Position numbers and translations under genes: made by a program. The notes beneath the pieces are model-generated. The model saw nothing but the letters and a program-made list of their open reading frames with translations. It was not told where the DNA came from and did no database searches. This document shows positions 22,061 to 33,964 of a DNA stretch of 64,000 nt, piece after piece. Source of the DNA: Buddleja alternifolia. Lineage: Eukaryota; Streptophyta; Magnoliopsida; Lamiales; Scrophulariaceae. Each line of letters begins with the position of its first letter. Position 1 is the stretch's first letter. The stretch lies in the NCBI GenBank assembly GCA_019426215.1, contig CM033395.1:14002569-14066568 (forward strand), read 5' to 3'.

Positions 22061-25008
22061 TGAAAGAGTTAGGTGCCCGACGCGCCATTGTAGGGCGTAG
22101 TAGCCAACTCTTTAAACAGTCTTATATTGTATCTTGTCAAGTTATTTAATAAGAGGCATATTCTTCTTTATCTTATCATTCTATGCAAATAAATAAAGTC
22201 CCCTAGATCACTCTTAAGTTATGAGATGTGTTTGGTATCGGGGATGCCAATCATGGAATAGGTCTCTAAGGTTGTGGTCTTAAAGATGTTCCAAGTCATA
22301 GAATCATTGAGACATGGATATCAATAACTCGTAAAGACTTGCACGTACAATGCATACTCTTGGAGAGTGTATCCTATTCCATGGATACTGATACAATGTA
22401 CATCAGTGCATGTACGTGGGTTCTCGTTGGGATCGAGTAAACTAAACAACCCCGCTGAGATTCCATATTGGAGTCAATGCCGAATTTGGAATCTCCTCTG
22501 TTACGTAGGCGTAAGATCGTTCCTCATGACTTGAGGCACCATTGGTCATCTCGTGCATCGCCCACTGTGCTTAGATTTGTCACACGATTCTAGGTGAGTC
22601 ATAAAGTGGGGCATATTGGGTCCAGTCTGGTTATGTACGGAGGCGCGTGAGTGCAATGAGAGAATCCGTCACTGATCATTAGCATCGGCGCATATCCTAT
22701 GTACTTCACAGTGTATTGACCATGGGAACCTCCGGCTGGAGTCGTATCAATAAGGAGGCGCAGTGTTTCCTTGCTTGATTGATAAATTGGTCAATGTCAC
22801 TTAGATCGATATACATAGGATCGAGTTATTGGGATTTCAACTGACATCCAAGTCCTAGATTTGATCGGGATATTTGATGGAGGATTTTACTTATGCGAAA
22901 ATCGTAATGCGGAAAGGTCACCTAATAATCATTCATGGCTAGGTCTTCTTGGCGCGTGGCTAGTACTAACCTTGATTTGTAGGAGCCATGAATTAATCGG
23001 TAATTAATACTTGGTTGGATTAAAATACTTGGAGTAATTAAATCTAGCAATGAAAATTGCAAAGGCACAACGGGGTTGTGTTCCTACTACTAGTATATGA
23101 ACAAACCTACAATGGGGTTTTACACATACTCAAGAAAGTTCAATTGCTATGTGAATATTAATCCGGTTTAGGATTAAAGTGAAATTGATTAATGAGATTA
23201 ATTGATTAAGTGGAAGACATTTTAATTAGTAGACTGGAGAAAATAGTTGTTCTATTAATTAATCTTGGAGATTAATCATTAATGGAAATTATTAGAGAAA
23301 ATAGCAGATACCCCCCCAAAAACTATGAGGTGATGTGCGCTTTGCCCCCCAAACTATTAAAAGTTGCACTCAACACCCTAAACTATCATATATGGGCACT
23401 TTGCCCCCTCGGTCAGCTTCGGACAGCACATAGGGGGCAAAGTGCTACAAACCGCATAGGTGAGGGGGCAAAGCGCACATCACCTCATAGGTTGGGGGGT
23501 ATCTGCTATTTTCTCTCTTTTTATTTTTTTTTATTTTTTAAATTCAAATATTCTAAATATTAACTTAACCCCCCTCGGTCAGCTTCGGGAAATTTTTTAC
23601 CCATTCATCATTCAATCTAAATCATGCTTCGGGAAATATTATTTCTAGGTTTGAAATAAATAATTATCAAAGATGAAAATAAGAAAAATAAAAATAAAAC
23701 ATGAAAATAAATAAGAAAACAATGAAAAGAAGTATAAATTTAAATATTCACAATTTTCTAAAAACAAAAAAGACAATTCAAAAATCCGGAAACATGAAAA
23801 TAAATAAAAAAAGTATAAAAATAAAAAATTTCAAAAATAAAAAAATTAGTAAAAATTTTAAAAAATAAAAAAATCTGGTGATGTACGCTTTGCCCCCCTC
23901 ACCTATGAGGTGATGTGCGCTTTGCCCTCTCACTTATGCGGTTTGTAGCACTTTGACCCCTGTGTGCTGTCCGAAGCTGACCGAGGGGGAAAAGTGCACA
24001 TATATGATAGTTTAGGGTGTTAACTGCAACTTTTAATAGTTTGGGGGGAGGGGGGGGGGCAAAGTGCACATCACCTAACAGTTTGAGGGGGGGGGGAGGG
24101 TATCTGCTATTTTCTCAAATTATTATTATCTGGGAATTTATTTAAGCTACTAATTTTACTATTAATTAATTATGATGATTATTTAATTAACAAGTCTTGT
24201 AAGACTTGAGAGCCATTTTAATTAAGTTGGACTTAATTAAATGAAGTCACAAGATTCAAATTCAAAGCTAGTCAAAGTTGATAGTGATGTTTTTGGAAAG
24301 AAGAAGAAAATGAAAACTACTTTTCTTACACAGGGGTGGTAGATGAGAGTTGCCAAAATGAGGAGAAGCAAGTCTTCTCCTCTCTTTAACATCATATAAC
24401 CGAATTTGGAGGCTATAATAAGTGGGTGTTCTTGCTCTTCTTTCATTCTTGATGAAAACTTAAAGGAAAGAAAGCTTTGGGCTTAGTACTCCCTCTCTAG
24501 AGTTTTCTTTTAGCTTCTCTTATGCTTCTTGAAGACTTTCTTCCATAGAACTTCTTCTTGAAGATTAGTTATAGAAGATTGTCTTCCATAGATATTTCTT
24601 CTAGTCACTCTTCTTGTCTTCCACCTTTCACTGGATAGACTCCATTTTCTTAAAGCATATATCTAGCCAATCTTTTGCTCAAGGTATGAACTTGTTTGAG
24701 GTGTGTCCTTGTAGAGGCTTCTTTTTTTAGGAGCTTATGGTGGTTTGATTCGAATCCCTCCATGTTGAGGTGAGGTTCAAAAATGAGAGCCAAAGTTTTT
24801 GGTGTGGTTTTTCTTGTGTTGTGGTTATACACCCTCACTTTAATAAAACCTCAAATCTTGTAATCGGTTTAAAACCCCTTTACTCGTATTAGTTTTGTTC
24901 TGCATTACTTCGACCCCTTAACTTGGGATGCCGTTATATATGTGTTTTTACATAATTTATTTCTTCCGTAGCGACGACATCGCTTGTGGAAGCATACCGC
25001 TCCTTACA
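22061..25008 (+). repeat. 3' LTR of copia element 1 (about 2.1 kb without its insert)
   Basis: It starts TGAAAGAGTTAGG just after the polypurine tract and is inferred to end CTCCTTACA, three bases before the gypsy repeat R2. The 822-bp MITE at 23295-24116 plus its duplicated 9 bases interrupts it. The small ORFs at 24237-24446 and 24650-24838 lie within it and are not recognised. There is no second LTR in the window for comparison, so the 3' limit is inferred. Confidence 0.6.
23295..24116. mobile_element. Mutator-type MITE with long terminal inverted repeats
   Basis: The ends are GAGAAAATAGCAGATACCC and its exact complement GGGTATCTGCTATTTTCTC. The inverted match continues inward for about 220 bases on each side (23295-23517 and 23880-24116), including CTTTGCCCC, GGTCAGCTTCGGACAGCACA and GGTGATGTGCGC blocks. 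A perfect 9-bp duplication AAATTATTA flanks it (23286-23294 and 24117-24125), diagnostic of Mutator-like elements. The centre is AT-rich and non-coding, so it would need a transposase in trans. Confidence 0.9.
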
Positions 25009-25044
25009 TTATGATGTGCACCAAAAATGTCCAACGACATTACA

Positions 25045-26285
25045 GTAATAAAACATGACCCCGGCTCAGGCCGGGGCACAACCCGTGGGTTAAAATCCGT
25101 GGGTAACATACTAGTCAAGCCCAAAAGGGTTGACGACCTGTGAAGAATACCTGAGCTATTTTATTAGTCTAAGGGTGATATTATTATTAAGCCTGATGGG
25201 CTACTGACAAAGCTAAGCCCACGGCCTATAGCACACTGCCAGCTCTCATTATCTACTCTCCCAGTAAAAATTCACTGGCTATTGAGAGTAACCCCACAAA
25301 AGAACTACGAATAGACTTGATCTCTATTCATCAGGTACGTAAGCAGCTCACTAAAGTCGAGTGCAGTCTATACATTCATCAACCCCCAGCCTAATTTGTC
25401 GAGAGCTGGATCGGTTCCATCATCCAATGTGGTTAATCACGTGTCATTTATTATCTGACGATTTTTACCATCATTAGTAAATATATTTTAACCTAAGTAT
25501 AGAGAGGATGGTTACAATTTTCCATACTCTCATTTTTAGAGAAAAACCCAAATCCGTTTATATAAAAAGCTAAACATCAAGCATATCAATATTTAATTCA
25601 AGATACGCGAATTTAGTATATCGTCAATGTAATACATTATATACATATAGTAATAAAACATGACCCCGGCTCGGGCCGGGGCACAACCCGTGTGTTAAAA
25701 TTCGAGGGTAACATACTAGTCAAGCCCAAAAGGGCTGACGACCCGTTAAGAATACCTGGGCTATTTTATTAGTCTAAGGGTTATATTATTAAGCCTGATG
25801 GGCTACTGACAAAGCTAAGCCCACGGCCTATAGCCCACTGCCAGCTCCATATAAATACCTTAGAGGAGTTGGGAAAGACTCATTATCTACTCCCCCAGTA
25901 AAAATTCACTGGCTATTGAGAGTAACCCCACAAAAGAACTACGAATAGACTTGATCTCTATTCATCGGGTACGTAGGTAGCTCACTAAAGTCGAGTGCAG
26001 TCTATACTTTTATCAAACCCCAGCCTAATTTGTCGAGAGCTGGATCTATTCCATCATCCCACGTGGTTAATCACGTGTCATTTATTATTTGACGATTTTT
26101 ACCATCATCAGTAAATATATTTTAACCTAAGTACAGAGAGGATGGTTACAATTTTCCATACTCTCATTTTTAGAGAAAAACCTAAATCCGTTTATATAAA
26201 AAGCTAAACATCAAGCATATCAATATTTAATTCAAGATACGTGAATTTAGTATATCGTCAATGTAATACATTATATACATATAGT
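25045..26285 (+). repeat. tandem duplication of ~0.6 kb inside R2
   Basis: The block starting AGTAATAAAACATGACC at 25045 restarts at about 25650, where the end of the first unit (ATACATATAGTAA) runs straight into TAAAACATGACCCCGGCTC. The unit length is about 605-630 bases, and the second unit is the more complete one. The AGTAA shared at the junction suggests microhomology-mediated unequal recombination. Confidence 0.85.
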
Positions 26286-26295
26286 AAGCAATATA

Positions 26296-26490
26296 CCAAC
26301 GGGGGTTGGTCCGAGTGGTAAGCGGCTCGGTTCCGCTTAAGCAAGGTCTCGGGTTCGATTCCTAGTCTATGCAGTTTCCCCCGTTGGGAAACTCACCCAC
26401 CAGGCCAGGTGTGCGACCCGGGTCGACCCACAGATTAGTCCGGCAATGCACGGATACTGTGGTAGGCAACAAAAAATATATATATATATA
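26296..26490 (+). mobile_element. tRNA-derived SINE with target-site duplication
   Basis: The head contains RNA polymerase III box A-like TGGTCCGAGTGG and box B-like GGTTCGATTCC with tRNA-like spacing. The tail ends in A6 followed by (TA)n. A perfect 14-base duplication TAGTAAGCAATATA flanks it (26282-26295, 26491-26504), and the corresponding place in R1 (13409-13422) is uninterrupted. SINEs of this kind are transcribed by Pol III and mobilised by LINE reverse transcriptase. This is a mobile element, not a functional tRNA gene. Confidence 0.92.
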
Positions 26491-26928
26491 TAGTAAGCAA
26501 TATATTTCGTGAAGCAAGTAAAATTTTGGATGAATTAATTATATCTACATTGGTCAGGTCTAATTACCCATAAGTAAATTTGGTTTACATAATTACACAC
26601 AATTTACTTGAGGTGTGTCCCGTTTAATAAATCCTGAATCCCATCTGTTAGTCGCCTTCGGGATATTTGGTTGATTTCCCCATAAATTTAAGTCAGGAAC
26701 TTTCAAAATGCCTTCCGCATGCATGTTTTTGAGGAAAATATTTGCCTAGATCGAATTTTGGGCCCCACCCCTATACCTTGTGGATGTAAAAAAACACATA
26801 ATTGGTATTTTTAAGTGATGTTTTTTTTACACATCCATGGGGTGTAGGGGTGAGGCCTAAGACCCTGTCTAGACAAGTATTTTCATGTTTTTTGAGACCA
26901 TTTTTTGAGAAAATCTAAATGATGACAA

Positions 26929-27869
26929 GTATAGTGTAGGACTATGTAATAAAAACTATAAAATGACTATATGTAATGTTTTTGAGGAAATATTTGTCCA
27001 AACTCAGTTTTTATCAAGTCCGACTAATCACGTAATTAATCGCATGGATACAATCAAACCTGATTCGGACAAATTTTCTCTACGTTTCTATTCTTCTAAA
27101 TGAGATTTTGTTTTAGATTTTTAAAATTTTCTTATATATATACAACTATATGTTTTTCTAAAAAATTATAAAAGATTATGTATTAAGCAATATCTTAATC
27201 GGATTGGATGTAATATGAGTGAATTAGTTTGAAGGAATTGAACCAATCTTCCTCCTTCCATGGGCAGCGCCGCCACCCAACTTAACATCAGCTTGCTCTA
27301 ATCCTTTCCTTCCTGAACCAATCCAGGTTATAAACCAAATATATATATATATGTATATATATACAGGTATATCTCTATTTAACTAGAATTTACATCCACT
27401 GAGTTGTAGTTCGAATTAGAATTGTTAATTGGATTGAATTATTATTTGATATTCTGATTTAATAAATGATAATTTTGAGCTTCTAAATAGTAAGTAGTAA
27501 ATGCACTTTACTGGGTACTAGTATCATTTAATACCCAGCAACAAGATCATGTTACCAAATGCAGACAAGCTGCAATGCTATGACAAATCATAATTATGAG
27601 ATGGCCTATAAATACACATACATAGTGCCAAGTGAGAAGAATGGTATGCAGAAACTTGATTCCAATAATATTAGTTTTCAAATAATTGATTCTACAAAAT
27701 GTGGTTTAAAGAACGTTGCTATTTGGTAGCTTTTGCACCACTGATTATTACATTCTCAAGGCATTTTTGTTAGAAGCTTTTGAAACTCCTACTCTGTTTG
27801 GAAAATAACAAGTACTTCTTGTGTTGTGATTATGTGAATTTTTAAATTCATAGATAGCTATTAGCTATC
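26929..27869. other. AT-rich intergenic DNA with a possible orphan promoter
   Basis: There are TA-rich runs at 27135-27145 and 27338-27364. Around 27608 the phrase GGCCTATAAATACAC resembles a plant TATA box, with a downstream ATG at 27641 opening only a very short frame. I see no gene. Confidence 0.4.
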
Positions 27870-28709
27870 ATTACAAGGGACTTGAAATTTCGACTACTTG
27901 GGATTTTCTCTACGCCGTTCTCTCTTGTATGGGCTTTCCAAATTTATAGCTAGCTTTGATTAGGAATTGCATCGAGAATTGTTGTTGCTCGGTTCGTATT
28001 AATGGGGACTCCGCCGGTTTCTTTAAGTCCTCCGGAGGCATCATCCAGGGTGATCCTCTATCCCCTTCTCTTTCTGTTCTTGCTTCAGATTATCTATCTC
28101 GCGGTTTGTACAATCTTTTTCTTACTCACCAGAATCTTTACTTCAAATGCCGTGGAAGTGGTAAGATTTCTCACTTGGCTTATGCAGATGACCTCATTAT
28201 TTTTTCAAATCCCAATAGTAGAGGTATTTCGCATATTGTGAAATTTCTCTAAGATTATGAGGCCACCTCAGGCCAGTTGATTAGTCGGACCAAAAGTTCT
28301 TTTACGGTAAGCAAACGGGCTTCTAACGCAATCAAAAGACCTATCATCTCTCAAACTGGATTCCATCTGAAAAATCTCCCTATTACTTATCTCGGAGCCC
28401 CCATCTACAAAGGTTTCAAAAAATGCTCTTTTTTTGACAACCTCATTAATAAGTTCCGTAAGAAGCTTCAGGGCTGGGATAAAGTTTCTCTTTCGCATGG
28501 AGGCCGTCTCACTCTCATCAAAAGCACCCTTGCGATATTTGATGCAAGTCCTTCATCCTCCTAAAGCGGTTCTTCAGTCGATGGCCCAAATTAGGGCGCG
28601 TTTCTTTTGGGGCTCTTTTGGCGATCATAGAAGGATCCATTGAGAATCTTGCTACGATATTTGCTTTCCTGTTGAGGATGGTGGTCTCGGCATTAGAAAC
28701 TTATCAGAT
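27870..28709 (+). pseudogene. LINE (non-LTR retrotransposon) reverse transcriptase, left part
   Basis: Plant L1-type RT motifs in order: WDFLYAVLSCMGFP, then the GIIQGDPLSP block (about 28035-28070), then the catalytic AYADD (28181-28195) and GAPIYKG, followed by LQGWDKVSLSHGGRLTLIKSTLA and FFWG. Lesions: stops at 27946, 28250 and 28640 and a frame change near 28540. The endonuclease and ORF1 are missing (5' truncation, usual for LINEs). At 28709 it is cut by the minus-strand copia element and resumes at 60718. Confidence 0.9.
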
Positions 28710-30338
28710 TGTTGAGTTACGTGAAAAATTGCACAGCGAAAGGTTTTTTACTTAAATCCCAAAGTGAATTTCTCGATTTGCATATTTGAATCGAATAAAC
28801 GCTAAAACGAATAACGACTTACCTGTTGAAGCGAAGTGGTTGGAGAACTAATTCCTCCTTCAAAATTTTTGAAACTTGAAAGCTTCGAATCTCCAAGGAC
28901 ATGTACAATCCAATCTTCACGAATCCTTTGAAGCTTTCTTGAATTCTTGATCCTAACAACGAACATACGTTGCCTCTAAATAATCGCGCGGATTGATTTG
29001 ACGAAAAATCCCTTCTTTTCTCTTGGAGACCGATGGCTAGTATTCTAAGAGAGAGGGAGGAGTTTTTCTTTTCTTTTTAGGAGAGTTGTGTGATGACTTG
29101 TTTTTCATCTAGGTCAAAGAGTCCTTTTAATATTTCTTGACTTATGGATCAAGACAAAAGAATAGAGTCTTTGTTGGGCATCCAAGTAGATGCCTAACTT
29201 AGCCCTAGGAGGCATCCAAATGGAAGCCCCCCACATGGCCCGGCTCATCTTTTTGTTTAATTAATTATCTATTTAATTAATAATTTATTATATCCAATAA
29301 ATAAATAAATTAATTAAATAACCAAATTAATTAGATAAATTAATTCATTAATTTATGTCCTTGAGAAATTGATTAATAAGTAATCTTATCTTTATAATTA
29401 ATTATCTCATCTAATGAGTAATTAATTAATTATTTAATTTATCCTTATCCCATAAATTAAATCTCACAGGATAAAATAGAAAATCCTTTCATTTTTCTTT
29501 ATCAATCCTTTAGCGCGACTCTTTAGGTTCGTTTTGTTTGGCAATAAAAGGAATCCAAAGGAAGTGGGTAACACCTAACCAGTTATGTGGCCCACTTCGT
29601 AGCCCAAACGAAATCGAATGATTGGATCATTCCACAACCTTCCAATCGTAAATACCGTATAAGTATAAACCTTTTGTTCGTGTGTCTCATTCAAGTGAGA
29701 GTCATGGTTATTTCAAGCTCATTAGACTAGATCATGTTTAATAATTATAATAATACGAAATCATTGAGTTCGATTTAGTGCCTCGCACAATCATCACTTT
29801 TGCTTTGGTCAAACTCTTTGATCTCTATTATTTATAATCACATAGGATACTTTCTCATTCATTTATGAGAGAACAAATCCCATATTAGTTATCAGCTAAG
29901 ACTAGCACTTACCCACCAAGCCGCATTTTGAGGTCGACCCCACCAACAGGTGAATTGGGTCTACCTACTCTAGCGACAGACTTGACTTCACAAGTGTATC
30001 TTCAGGGTGATGCTTCAGATGAAAGGTTCACTTATACCTATTACACATAATTAGTTCTGTCATTGATAGTCACAGAGTGACAACCCATGTGACAGAATCG
30101 ATGCGAGTCGTGTTCGAGCATATCCGTTCCATTGATGTACCTTCAGTCTTAAGCACCCACCATCACATAGTGTTCGACTGACACTCCTCCCATGTCAAAG
30201 CTAAGATTGTACAAGTATTCTAAGTCTTTATTTGTCCATTAAAGACTCATTTTACTTGCGAACGAGTTTAAGTAACCAAGATCAATCTCTCTAGTGCCAA
30301 TCTTCCTATCTCATACGAAGTAGAGAGATTGCACTAAT
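28710..30338 (-). repeat. copia element 2: 3' LTR, outer part
   Basis: It starts TGTTGAGTTACGTGAAAAATTGC and matches 58948 to about 60555 nearly throughout (GCATATTTGAATCGAATAAACGC, GGAGACCGATGGCTAGTATTC and more). It breaks off at 30338 where the next element starts with TGTTAGG. The AT-rich tract 29230-29470 is shared by both LTRs. Confidence 0.9.
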
Positions 30339-31509
30339 TGTTAGGAAATTTCATGTTAGATGTTTTGATGATGACAAGATAGGATTTAATGTTAGACCCC
30401 AAAAATACAATGTAAGTTTCCATTTTTCATAGATTGATGTATAAGCGTTTGAAAGTTGTAATTTATTTTTTAGGCTTGTAATTTTTATCTTTATAGAATT
30501 TAGACTAAGTCTTAGTGACTGAATTGCTAGTAGAATTCTAGGTGAGTCTATTAGAGAAGAAGTGGAAGACCAGCGTCTGAAGTCAACCATAGATAAAGAT
30601 TTTCTTCCTAGCGTCTGTCAAACGCTAAAAGACCTAGCAAACCCAAGAAATTGCCTATAAATATCTTACCCCAGCAAACCCTAAAAACACATAAGATACG
30701 TACGAAAAAGAGAAGAGAAATTATTGCCAAAAATCTTACGTATATTTTTTGGGAAAAAACTTAGAAACTCCATCGCCAAATCTTTCAAGCTTTTTATCTA
30801 CATTCCAAACAATCACAAATATCTCAAGCATCTTCCAAAGAAGAAACCCAATTTCCAACTGAGATATTCCAAGTTGTTTGATCTTTTCAAAAACAAACAA
30901 AACCCTAATGACAAACCTCAACCTTTCATCTGAGTGAGAAAAATTGTTGAACCCTTTCAGGCAGTATTTCTGAGTGAGAGAAGCTTGAAGAAGACGATCT
31001 TCATTGGTGCTGAAGTCTGTGTGATCAAGGAGCCCAAGATCATTTTCACCCTTTACTATCTTGTAGAAGATTCTGTGTGATTCTTTGAAAATCAATCTAG
31101 TAAATTCCTCCGAGTGAAAAAGGAGAAGAAGGACGTAGTTGGGATTACACCACCCAGTGAACCTTACATAATTTGTGTCATTTATCTTTATTGTCTTATT
31201 ATTATTATTACATCATTTATCTTTGAAAGAGACAAGTTAAAGTGCAAAGCGATTAAATTAACTAAAAGAACGCTAAAACTCATTTCCGCTGTGCTAACCC
31301 TGATTAAGCGATCTAAGCGTTGCCCTACTTTGGTAAACTGCTAAAATCACTAAGTCTAAGTTAACTTTCCTGAAGCGTCTGACCCAAGCGCTCAGTTATC
31401 CAAGCGTTCAAACTTTTAAAGTGATACGAAATTTTTGAAGTCGAAAAAGGCTTCAGGGTCTATTCAACCCCCCCTTCTAGACCCTTTCGTATGCCACTTG
31501 GGACCACCA
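30339..31509 (+). repeat. Sirevirus-like element: 5' LTR, shortened
   Basis: A 1171-base LTR very similar to the 3' LTR but lacking about 346 bases immediately upstream of its TATA motif (TATAAATATC, 30656-30665). The first ~290 bases and the R/U5 portion match with only scattered substitutions. Confidence 0.88.
30656..30665 (+). promoter_or_regulatory. TATA motif of the Sirevirus-like 5' LTR
   Basis: TATAAATATC, present at the matching place of the 3' LTR (52548-52557). It would start transcription of the element about 30 bases further on. The U3 deletion in this LTR ends roughly 20 bases upstream of it. Confidence 0.6.
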
Positions 31510-31511
31510 AG

Positions 31512-31525
31512 TGGTATCAGAGCGG
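31512..31525 (+). promoter_or_regulatory. tRNA-Met primer-binding site of the Sirevirus-like element
   Basis: TGGTATCAGAGCGG lies two bases after the LTR end. It is the standard plant initiator-tRNA-Met complementary site that primes minus-strand DNA synthesis. Confidence 0.9.
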
Positions 31526-31639
31526 TTGAAGTAGAAACCTAAGCGTTTCCGAGCATAATTGCTTGTTTAGATCCATTTAAAAAAAAAAAAAACTAATCTC
31601 TTTTATTTTCTCTTACATCTCATTATGCTTTTAACAAAA

Positions 31640-33370
31640 TGCCTAAGTTGGTAGAATCAAATTATGATTCTTGGAAACTTAGAGCATTCGCATATTTATG
31701 TTCGTGCGATAATGAAATGTGTGATGTGAATACAGATGGCCCCATTTAGATTATGAAAGTTGTAATTCGAGCCCCTGGAGCGACCGAGGCTACTCCAGAT
31801 GGTTATGTCGAGAAACCTAAGTTAGAATGGACGCCAGAGGATAGAAAAAGAGCTAATCTGGATAATGTTGAACGAAGTGCACATTACTCAGCGTTAGGAG
31901 ATAACAATGCATTATTTAACAAGATCAAGCAATGTAAGACTTCCAAAGAAATATGGGATAAGTTGGCCATTGTGTGCGAAGGTTCAGCACAAATGAAGGA
32001 GAACAAGCTCTCCATAGCCATGCAAAGATTCGAGCATTTCAAAATGCAGCCCAGTGGGACGCAAGATTCACTTTGCTCATTACCGAGTTAGCGTCATTAG
32101 ATAAAGAATTGACCAACAAGGAAATGGTCAATAAGATTTTCAGAAGACTTCCAGGTAAATACTTGATCAAGACAGTTGCTATGAGAGAATCACAAACTTT
32201 GGAGACTCTTACTCCAGAACATGTGTTTTCAGAGTTAAAGGCATTCGAATTCGAGTTAGGTGAAGTCAGCGACACAACAACTTCAGTGACTGAATCAAGA
32301 GCATTAATCGCTACCACAAAAAATAAGGGTAAAGCGGTTAGTGAGGTTAAACCAGTGGAATCAAATGAAGAAAAGGAAATGGCCTTATTAGTCAAGAAAT
32401 TCAAGAAATTTCTAAGATATGAAAAGAGAAATCCTATTGGACAAACTTCCTTTCAAACTCCTCCCCCAGCACCAGCACCTCAGTATCAAGCGCCAGTATA
32501 CTCCGCACCTCAACCAGTAGCGCCAGTTCCATATCAAGCGCCTCCATCGCCTACTCAGAATCTCTCAGCACCAGTTGGATCAAAGCGATTATCCACTTAA
32601 CAGAAAATGAAAACTAATCTGTGTTATAATTGCAGGAAACCAGGGCACTACCAGGTAAATTGCCCTTATCCAAATGTATCTAAGCCCACAAGGCAAGACT
32701 ATGTGGATAGAAACCAATTCAGGAGCAACTTTCGCCAACAAGGTTTGCTAGCGGAATCCGAACCATTCTTCGCACCTGAAGAGGACTTGGAATCATCAGA
32801 TGAAAGTAGTGATGAGGAGCCTACAAGTGACTCAGCGTTGATTTGTCTCATGGCAAGAGATGATGAAGCGTCTGATGAATCACTACCAGAGGTAACCAAT
32901 GAATTATCTCATCCTCTTTCCTATGATGAATTACTTGACAAAGTTAATGAATATTATAAAGATTGTCAAGAGGCCGCCAAAATATATCAAAACGATCTCG
33001 CTATTATCTCATCACTCACAAGAGATAAAGTAACACTCAAAGCAGAGTTGGAAGTTCAGCAACAATGCATTGAGAGGAATCAATCGCTTGAAAGTGAAAT
33101 TACTCAATTGAAAAGCGCTCTTGATATAATAGTCAAGAGAGAAGTTGATCTGATCGCTAGACTTGCTAAATCAGAATAGCTCATCTCATCATTATCAAAA
33201 GCTTCTAGAAAGTTGGATAATGTGACTGAAGTAACTAGATTATTTGGTGAAAAGACCGGTTTAGGATGCAATAAATTCGGTAAACAACCTAATAAATCTA
33301 ATGTTACGGCAAACAACAAAGGAAAGGGTGTTACCTTTGTTAAGAAAAGTTCACAAAGCCAACGCTAAAT
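31640..33370 (+). pseudogene. Sirevirus-like gag, broken
   Basis: It begins near ATGCCTAAGTTGGTAGAATC with the copia gag start (NYDSWKLRAFAYL) and continues through KCKTSKEIWDKL-type and LDKELTNKEMVNKIFRRLP blocks. The CCHC zinc knuckle CYNCRKPGHYQVNC is at about 32619-32660, followed by an acidic Ser/Asp-rich stretch (32760-32900) and a coiled coil (about 33000-33179). Lesions: TAG at 31747, a frame change near 32055, TAA at 32598 and TAG at 33177. Gag would form the virus-like particle that packages element RNA. The reading continues on the far side of the CACTA insertion. Confidence 0.85.
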
Positions 33371-33566
33371 GAACCTAGCGACAATGGTACGAGGCCAAAT
33401 GAGAAAGCCAAAGCTGACTCAGGCAAGGGTAAGGCTAAAGCAAATGATTCACAAAAATGGGCTCATCCAAACGCTCAAAGGGCTAAAGGTAAGCCTGAAC
33501 ACTGTGAATCAAGCGCTAAGCGTCAAGCACCAAAAGTATAATCCAAGCCAGCGCCAAGGAAATACC

Positions 33567-33945
33567 CACTACCACAAAAAGTTCTATTACAGCGCACCTA
33601 TGACAGCGGTTTTGAAAACTGCTGTAATAGGTGGCATTCGGTTCGGACCTATGACAGCGGTTCGAGCCAAAACGCTGTCATAGGTTTCAGAAAAAAAATA
33701 TATATATATATTTTGAATGTGGCAGCGGTTCGGCCAGAACCGCTGCCAAAAAGTGCACGTATGGCAGCGGTTCGGCCGAACCGCTGCCACAAAGTGCACG
33801 TATGGCGAACCGCTGCCACAAAGCGCACGTATGGCAGCGGTTCGGCCGAACCGCTGCCAGAAGTGTACTTTGTGGCAGCGGTTCTAGCCGAACCGCTGCC
33901 ACAAACACACATGTGCCAGCGGTTCAGCCGAACCGCTGGCACAAG
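33567..33945. repeat. CACTA 5' terminus and sub-terminal hairpin array
   Basis: After the 14-base terminal inverted repeat come about eight copies of a palindromic unit, best seen as GGCAGCGGTTCGGCCGAACCGCTGCC (33762 and 33834 copies are near-perfect; others at 33602, 33659, 33721, 33872 and 33914 are variants). Such sub-terminal repeats are binding sites for the element's own DNA-binding transposase protein and help pair the ends. GC content is much higher than in the surroundings. Confidence 0.9.
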
Positions 33946-33964
33946 GGCCGGGTTTTCTACAACC

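Larger units (their letters stand above)
18590..25008 (+). mobile_element. Ty1/copia element 1, 5'-truncated, with its 3' LTR
   Basis: It starts abruptly inside gag, with no 5' LTR or primer site. It runs through protease, integrase, reverse transcriptase and RNase H to 22046, then a polypurine tract (AAGTGGGAGAT, 22050-22060), then a 3' LTR ending at 25008. The next element (R2) starts only three bases later, so element 1 lies directly against the gypsy repeat. The LTR contains a Mutator-type MITE. A missing 5' end means no target duplication can be read. Confidence 0.8.
25012..26928 (+). repeat. long direct repeat R2, partner of R1, with internal duplication
   Basis: Same sequence order as R1 (12125-13847): TGATGTGCACC start, GGCTCGGGCCGGGGC block, TTGAGAGTAACCCCACAAAAG block, and a shared end AAATGATGACAA. 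It differs by lacking the solo LTR, by a ~25-base deletion in the first copy near 25235, by a ~600-bp tandem duplication (25045-26285) and by a SINE insertion. No open reading frame. Confidence 0.75.

Noticed and set aside
24237..24838. Two minus-strand ORFs inside the LTR of copia element 1
   Set aside because: No domain, no conserved pattern, and located in LTR sequence.
26296..26370. Functional tRNA gene
   Set aside because: The A and B boxes are present, but the sequence continues as a SINE body with an A-rich tail and target duplication. It does not make a clean cloverleaf with an acceptor stem.
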